From Bacteroidota bacterium (GTDB taxonomy: Bacteria; Bacteroidota; Ignavibacteria; Ignavibacteriales; Ignavibacteriaceae), in contig JAEXTR010000150.1 of NCBI GenBank assembly GCA_023406915.1, forward strand, positions 1-8,925: a stretch of 8,925 nt of DNA, given 5' to 3'. Made by a program: the position numbers and the translations under genes. Of this stretch, positions 4,669 through 8,925 are shown one piece after another (position 1 is the first letter of the stretch; each line of letters begins with the position of its first letter). The notes under the pieces were generated by a model that was given only the letters and a program-made list of their open reading frames with translations, had not been told where the DNA came from and ran no database searches.

Positions 4669-7050
4669 TTATTTAATCAGAAGCATTTTCTTGTGAAAAG
4701 ATTTACCATCTGCAGTCAGACGATAAAAATATGCGCCTGATGAAAAACCTGCGGCATTAAAATTTCTTGAATGGTGTCCTGCTTCAAGCTGGTCATTAAT
4801 CAGGGTTGCAACTAGAGTTCCCAGAGCATCAAATACTTCAAGCTTTACATGTCCATTTCTTGGAACAGAAAAGTCTATTCTTGTTGATGGATTAAAAGGA
4901 TTGGGGTAATTTTGATGTAAGATATAACTCTCAGGCAAATTTGTTATTGTTAATATTTCAGAGTAGGTCACACTGCCGTCATAATCTATCTGCTTAAGCC
5001 GATACTGAATCTCGGGAGCTATAATACCGTTAGTATTATCAAGGAAAGTGTATCTGTTCATAGAAACTGAGGTTCCATGACCATTCACAAATCCAATCGA
5101 TTGCCATTCATCAGAGGTTTTGCGCTCAATCTCAAAACCGGAATTGTTCAATTCTTCTGCAGTACTCCAATCAAGCCGAATCAGGTTCTTTGACTCATTT
5201 GCGGCTCTAAATATTAAATTTTCAACTGGCATTATTTCTCGATTACTTTTATAAATTTTACCACCGGCACCTGCGATATATCTTACATTATCTTCTGGTA
5301 TCGCGATTGCATAAAGCCATTGAGCTGAGTTAATTCTATTTACATACCAATCCTTATTTAAATTAGTAGTTTCAAGTACAATACCAGTTGAAATGTTTCC
5401 TCCAACGATCATGGAATTATTACCAGAACGATGATCGACAGCATACAGCCAATGTTCAGTTGCAGTGTAGGAATAATTCCAACCAAATCCAGTATTTGTC
5501 GAATAGATGCACTCTCCTGAAATTCCCACAGAAAGGATCATATTGTCTGACACGATTTTTACGTCGGTAAGTAAAAAGGGACCTAATGGACTAACATCAA
5601 TCCATGTATTACCATTATCTGTTGATCGGAGAATTTTTCCAAGTTCATCCTGAAAGTCGCCACCAACGATTGTGAAAATATTATTGTAGATGTCAATCGA
5701 TCTTAGAGTTGTAAGGAGTGGAGACTGTTTGTTGCTCCATGTTAATCCATGATCAGTTGATTTTATTATTGTACCAAAATCTCCCACGGCAAAGAGATTA
5801 TTCATATTATCTTTTTCGACGCTAAGAATTCTGAAGGAAGTACCGGAAATTGATTGTGTCCATGTATGCCCTTTATCTGCGGATCTGATTATTTTCCCAT
5901 TCTGACCCACCGCAATTATTGTGTCTCCGATATGGGTTGCGGAGAAAATCTCAGAGGAAATTGAAGTGGTTTTTTGTGCCCAATTCTCCCCTCCATCTGT
6001 TGTAATGAATACCTTACCGCTTCCACAAAATGCAACGCCATAATCACGATCGTAAAATAATAGGTCATTGACAGTCTCAGTAAACCCTGTCGATAATTGA
6101 CGCCAATCACCTGAATAAACTGAGGATGATTTTTTGAATAATCTCCCATTTGCTCCACCGCAAAAAGTACCACCACTCCTGGAAATGTCCACAAAATATA
6201 ACCATGCTGAATTTGGAAGATATTCAGAAGACCAAGTGTTCCCTGAATCGGTTGTCCTCAACACGATACCTGTAGCATAATTTCCACCTACAGCATACCC
6301 CTCTTCACCATTCGTAAAGCTAATACTGTAGAGCCACTGATCAGTCACATTGCTTTGTGTCCATGTCACACCACCATCAGTGGTTTTACCAATAATTCCA
6401 TTAGTTGATGTAAAAAAACCATGAAGATTATCAATAAAAAAAATATCGGTGATTAAAAGTGGACTGGGAGAAGGTGTGACGTTATTCCAGGTTAATCCTG
6501 CATCGGTAGTCTTGTAGATAAAACCTTGCGATTTATCGAAATCACCACCTCCGATAAAACCTGTAGTAAGGGAAGTAAACCAAACCGAACGATTTGTACC
6601 CTGATTGAGAGTAAATAATAAATCCCAATTGTTCCCTCCATCAGTCGATCGTAAACATACTCCATAGTCGCCTACGGCTATACCAACATCTTGCGAAATA
6701 AAAACGATATCTGAAAGTCTGGTATAGCTAGGTGTAGGACAGAGTGTCCATGTTTTTGCGGTATCGGGAGATTTGAGAATTTTTCCGTTATTGGTAGCTA
6801 CAAAAATGTTAGTTCCCAAAAGTGCGGAGCTAGTTACACTATATCCCCCTGGAATACTTGATACTAACCAATGAGTACCAGCATCGGTTGATTTCGTAAC
6901 TATCCCTGCATCACCGAATGCGATTACTATAGATGAATCTAACTGGAGGAAGGAATTTAAAGTAAAATTCGTGTTTGTTGCTAACTGGACCCAACCCTGA
7001 CCTTGAAGGATCGCTACATATAACAACCAAGTCATCAATACTTTTTTCAT
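4669..7050 (-). CDS. Secreted double YCF48-like beta-propeller protein with T9SS type A sorting domain
   Basis: This complete 793-residue protein starts at ATG 7050. A signal peptide (MKKVLMTWLLYVAILQGQG, probably cut near residue 19) sends it through Sec. Residues 20-604 hold twelve Asp-box-like repeats, for example KSTDAGTHW, RSTDGGNNW, KTTDGGVTW, RSADKGHTW and RSTDNGNTW. They form two homologous halves offset by 295 residues (see the repeat entries), each probably one seven-bladed propeller like YCF48/HCF136. Residues 608-705 are the same module as in the protein at 1-1595 (ELNNSGFEIERK, YRLKQIDYDG). Residues 706-793 are the T9SS type A sorting domain with NYPNPFNPST and the end KKMLLIK. 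By family it is exported and released or anchored at the cell surface. Its ligand is unknown; no polysaccharide-hydrolase acids can be assigned, so a binding role is as likely as an enzymatic one. The Shine-Dalgarno is weak (GGGTGTG), as is common in this phylum. Confidence 0.93.
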   Translation of the reverse strand: MKKVLMTWLLYVAILQGQGWVQLATNTNFTLNSFLQLDSSIVIAFGDAGIVTKSTDAGTHWLVSSIPGGYSVTSSALLGTNIFVATNNGKILKSPDTAKTWTLCPTPSYTRLSDIVFISQDVGIAVGDYGVCLRSTDGGNNWDLLFTLNQGTNRSVWFTSLTTGFIGGGDFDKSQGFIYKTTDAGLTWNNVTPSPSPLLITDIFFIDNLHGFFTSTNGIIGKTTDGGVTWTQSNVTDQWLYSISFTNGEEGYAVGGNYATGIVLRTTDSGNTWSSEYLPNSAWLYFVDISRSGGTFCGGANGRLFKKSSSVYSGDWRQLSTGFTETVNDLLFYDRDYGVAFCGSGKVFITTDGGENWAQKTTSISSEIFSATHIGDTIIAVGQNGKIIRSADKGHTWTQSISGTSFRILSVEKDNMNNLFAVGDFGTIIKSTDHGLTWSNKQSPLLTTLRSIDIYNNIFTIVGGDFQDELGKILRSTDNGNTWIDVSPLGPFLLTDVKIVSDNMILSVGISGECIYSTNTGFGWNYSYTATEHWLYAVDHRSGNNSMIVGGNISTGIVLETTNLNKDWYVNRINSAQWLYAIAIPEDNVRYIAGAGGKIYKSNREIMPVENLIFRAANESKNLIRLDWSTAEELNNSGFEIERKTSDEWQSIGFVNGHGTSVSMNRYTFLDNTNGIIAPEIQYRLKQIDYDGSVTYSEILTITNLPESYILHQNYPNPFNPSTRIDFSVPRNGHVKLEVFDALGTLVATLINDQLEAGHHSRNFNAAGFSSGAYFYRLTADGKSFHKKMLLIK
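5239..6111 (-). repeat. Propeller unit B (residues about 314-604) of an internal duplication
   Basis: This is the second half. GDWRQL (314-319) matches GWVQL, GGDF is at 463-466, GGNISTGIVLETTN is at about 550-563, and the closing strand GKIYKSN is at about 597-603. All but the first of these sit 295 residues after the unit A counterpart (the first by 296), so there has been almost no net insertion or deletion. The last two Asp boxes are eroded (YSTNTGFGW, ETTNLNKDW). Confidence 0.75.
6124..6996 (-). repeat. Propeller unit A (residues about 19-309) of an internal duplication
   Basis: This is the first half of the tandem duplication. It runs from GWVQL (residue 19) through six Asp boxes to a closing strand GRLFKKSS that lacks its own box, as expected for a blade completed by the N-terminal strand. 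Landmark loops are GGDF at 168-171 and GGNYATGIVLRTTD at about 255-268. The repeat is visible at the protein level; I saw no long nucleotide identity, so the duplication is old. Confidence 0.75.
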
Positions 7051-7067
7051 ATCACACCCAGATTTAA

Positions 7068-7086
7068 GTGATTATTGCACAATCAC
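7068..7086. repeat. Inverted repeat in the leader of the propeller gene, possible operator
   Basis: GTGATT (7068-7073) and AATCAC (7081-7086) are perfect inverted 6-mers separated by 7 bases. The site directly abuts the candidate -10 box at 7087-7092, on its transcript side. It could bind a dimeric regulator covering the start of transcription. Its half-site spacing does not match the CRP consensus. No regulator is identifiable. Confidence 0.3.
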
Positions 7087-7115
7087 AAATTAGGGAACCA
7101 GGTAAGAAATGTCAA
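7087..7115 (-). promoter_or_regulatory. Candidate promoter of the 793-residue propeller gene
   Basis: On the minus strand a perfect TTGACA (7115-7110) is followed, after 17 bases, by TAATTT (7092-7087), and the sequence reads on as TAATTTG, close to the Bacteroidota -7 box. It lies about 37 bases before the ATG. The -10 match is only fair. It suggests the gene is transcribed independently of the methyltransferase upstream on the same strand. Confidence 0.45.
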
Positions 7116-7163
7116 GTATTTTTTTATATATTTACATTAATATTTAGTCTAATATAGATAAAC

Positions 7164-7889
7164 TTATTTCACTAATAATGCCACCTGAAGATAGTTGTTG
7201 ACTGCACCAAGTACTTCATACCTAAATCCGTAAGCGTGACAGAACTCTGCAAACGCCTTAAATTCATGTGTTGGCACCCCAAATTCATCAAATAGTATTA
7301 TATCATCTTTCCTCAACAAGAGAGAGAGTCTGGTTAGAACATAGAGGGTAGCTGAATAAAGATCGGCATCTAAATGAAGAATTAGACGAGAATCACTTCT
7401 ATGGTAATTTTCCAAAAAGCCAGGTAATGAGTCCTGAAATAATCCTTTAATAAAAGTAACCCGTGAGTCACCAATATCCGGGAACTCACCTTGCCTGTCA
7501 TAGTCACTCTTCTTCATCACCCCAAAATCCTCAGGCAATCCAGTAAATGTATCAAAACCCCAGAACCTCGAATCAGCATGATTGTTTTTCTCAACCCACC
7601 ACTTGAATGAATCTCCGTCAGCAACACCAAACTCAAAAAATTCTATCGGTCCATTGAGTTTAAATTTATCAAACACAAATTCATGCAATTGGAATCTATC
7701 CTCATACTTGACATTGCCGTTATAAAAATCATTGAATTCAAGATTACTGTACTCGCTTCTCCATTTTGAGAATTGAGCCATGTAGATTATATTCGATAAC
7801 AACCCATTAAAGGGTAATACAAGCTTGTGGAATCCAATTTTTAGAAAAATTCCTTTTAGTTTTCTGCGTAAGAATATTTCAAGTTTCAT
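7164..7889 (-). CDS. SAM-dependent methyltransferase, TylF/MycF-like
   Basis: This 241-residue class I methyltransferase contains FFEFGVADGDSF (residues 84-95, the SAM-binding glycine-rich loop), FWGFDTFTGLPE (109-120, with the acidic residue after strand 2), LHLDADLYSAT (171-181) and IILFDEFG (197-204). This motif order is that of the TylF/MycF family of metal-dependent sugar O-methyltransferases; D173, D175 and D201 are the likely metal or catalytic positions by motif. Length fits the family. The basic N terminus (RRKLKGIFLK) with a hydrophobic stretch to about residue 37 may help membrane association. No glycosyltransferase or polysaccharide gene is adjacent, so the acceptor is unknown; a surface or secreted glycan is a guess. 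No Shine-Dalgarno is visible, and a three-codon ATG-GAT-TTG-TAG abuts the start. The gene lies 113 bases upstream of the propeller gene on the same strand, with no terminator hairpin between them. Confidence 0.85.
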   Translation of the reverse strand: MKLEIFLRRKLKGIFLKIGFHKLVLPFNGLLSNIIYMAQFSKWRSEYSNLEFNDFYNGNVKYEDRFQLHEFVFDKFKLNGPIEFFEFGVADGDSFKWWVEKNNHADSRFWGFDTFTGLPEDFGVMKKSDYDRQGEFPDIGDSRVTFIKGLFQDSLPGFLENYHRSDSRLILHLDADLYSATLYVLTRLSLLLRKDDIILFDEFGVPTHEFKAFAEFCHAYGFRYEVLGAVNNYLQVALLVK

Positions 7890-8120
7890 CTACAAATCCA
7901 TTTTTTTGAATTTGATAATGTACAAAAAACTCTTTAACCAATCACGCTGCACAACACTTTTTTTTATATTGAACATCCATCGCAAAGTTTCTTAAAAGCC
8001 GATCTTAATAAGTGAATTGCCATATCTCAATTAGCTAAAATTGCATTTTCTTAACTTTCTAAAAATGTGCTCTTCTTGATTTTTCTTCGTAATTTTCTAC
8101 TGATTATTTTGAGAGATGCC
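7890..8120. other. Divergent intergenic region between the methyltransferase and the membrane-protein gene
   Basis: About 230 AT-rich bases, including a run of eight T at 7958-7965. It must hold outward-facing promoters for both flanking genes, but I find no convincing pair of boxes. TTGAAC (7969-7974) with TTAAAA (7992-7997) at 17 bases is the best plus-strand candidate, and it is weak. No RNA gene or repeat is recognised. Confidence 0.4.
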
Positions 8121-8925
8121 GTGCGCCAGCGATTTGCCCTTTTCCATCTGTTTTTCTTCAGTGCAATGATTGTTATTGCATTGGTATCATATTATCTGTT
8201 TCATCCACTTGCAGTCGTCTCCCCGCCTGAACAGGAAGACCGTTACGCTGCGGTTGCCAGTAGTATTCTGCATAAAATGGATATCCCTGTAGACACTGTG
8301 GAATCTTTGGTTACACTATCTGTGCAGAAGGATGTGCTGAGTCATACACAAAGAGTACACGGTCTGAAATATACAAACGACATGATTCGGGAAGGATTAC
8401 CTGTCTATTTGTACAATTACCGTACTGCACGGAAGATCAACATTAATGGCGAGACAGAGGTGCGTCTTTCTAATAAAGGAATGGTACTCCCTACCAAAAT
8501 TGACTTTCTCATTGCACCAGACAACAAAATTCATTCATTCTCGTTGAACGAACCAGATTCCATCCTGATTCCTGATTCAGGGAGAACATACGCAGAAAAT
8601 ACTGCGTACGGATTCTTGTCAGCATTTACCCCTTTTGGAACCCGATTACAGAACCAAAAGGTCACCGATACTTTTAATGTATTCATACCTACCCAGACTG
8701 ATTCATTCAGATCGCGGAATAATCAGGTTTATAAACTGAATGGTCGCTTCCATGATGGCAGATTCAATATAAGCTATGCTATTGCTGTCACTGTAACCGG
8801 GAGCAAAATAACCCAGTTTTCAGCCACTCCAACCAACCTTGAACTTGCTGCCGAAGACAATGAACTTTTTATTCAGGTCTCTATTGTTGCCTGGGTCATC
8901 CTTTTGATTATACTCTATATTATTT
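8121..8925 (+). CDS. Membrane protein of unknown function, N-terminal part (runs off the window)
   Basis: One frame stays open from 8055 to the right edge, giving about 268 visible codons from GTG 8121. After a short basic N terminus (RQRF), a transmembrane helix spans about residues 6-27 (LFHLFFFSAMIVIALVSYY). A soluble region of about 220 residues follows, then a second transmembrane helix starts near residue 249 (VSIVAWVILLIILYII) and is cut by the window end. The topology suggests an extracytoplasmic domain flanked by two helices, as in membrane sensors that carry a cytoplasmic output domain; multi-pass enzymes are also possible because the rest is unseen. I do not recognise the soluble region. 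The start is uncertain: GTG 8121 has GAGAGA about five bases upstream; TTG 8109, TTG 8076 and GTG 8067 are alternatives after the in-frame TAA at 8052-8054. ATG 8166 would cut the first helix. Confidence 0.75.
   Translation, partial: MRQRFALFHLFFFSAMIVIALVSYYLFHPLAVVSPPEQEDRYAAVASSILHKMDIPVDTVESLVTLSVQKDVLSHTQRVHGLKYTNDMIREGLPVYLYNYRTARKININGETEVRLSNKGMVLPTKIDFLIAPDNKIHSFSLNEPDSILIPDSGRTYAENTAYGFLSAFTPFGTRLQNQKVTDTFNVFIPTQTDSFRSRNNQVYKLNGRFHDGRFNISYAIAVTVTGSKITQFSATPTNLELAAEDNELFIQVSIVAWVILLIILYII

Noticed and set aside
5916..6194. Minus-strand frame of 92 codons
   Set aside because: It is a shifted frame within the 793-residue propeller gene, whose Asp-box repeats are continuous here.
4669..7050. 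CRISPR-like or DNA-level tandem repeats in the propeller gene
   Set aside because: The periodicity is in the protein (Asp boxes); the DNA copies have diverged and there are no identical repeats with spacers.

Overview
The window looks like a chromosomal segment from a Bacteroidota/Chlorobiota-group bacterium, most likely of the Ignavibacteria type. Two large extracellular proteins end in a type A sorting domain of the type IX secretion system (T9SS) with the NxPNPFNPST signature. Both carry the 'ELNNxGFE...YRLKQ' module common in Ignavibacteria. A Bacteroidota-style promoter (TTTG, 19 bp, TAnnTTTG) also lies in front of the tRNA gene. The DNA is AT-rich. The taxonomic placement is inferred from these features, not from a marker gene.

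Layout. 1-1595 (+): the 3' part of a secreted Asp-box beta-propeller protein with a T9SS tail, closed by a strong terminator. 1743-2447 (+): family I inorganic pyrophosphatase (ppa), with a TTG start chosen by its ribosome binding site. 2444-4192 (-): a FapA/DUF342-family gene, convergent with ppa and sharing a CTAG stop palindrome with it. It is split by one in-frame TAG at 3689-3691, while the frame stays coding on both sides. 4374-4461 (-): tRNA-Ser(GGA), with its own promoter and a bidirectional terminator. 4669-7050 (-): a complete 793-residue T9SS cargo protein. Its N-terminal 600 residues are a tandem duplication of a YCF48-like propeller. 7164-7889 (-): a TylF/MycF-like SAM-dependent methyltransferase. 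8121-8925 (+): the N-terminal part of an unrecognised membrane protein that runs off the right edge.

The genes do not form one pathway. Most are small, separately controlled units: a housekeeping enzyme, a tRNA, two surface or secreted propeller proteins, an orphan methyltransferase and a probable membrane sensor or enzyme. I see no CRISPR array, insertion sequence, phage gene or defence system. The best leads are the in-frame amber codon in the FapA-family gene and the 295-residue-period duplication inside the 793-residue propeller protein.
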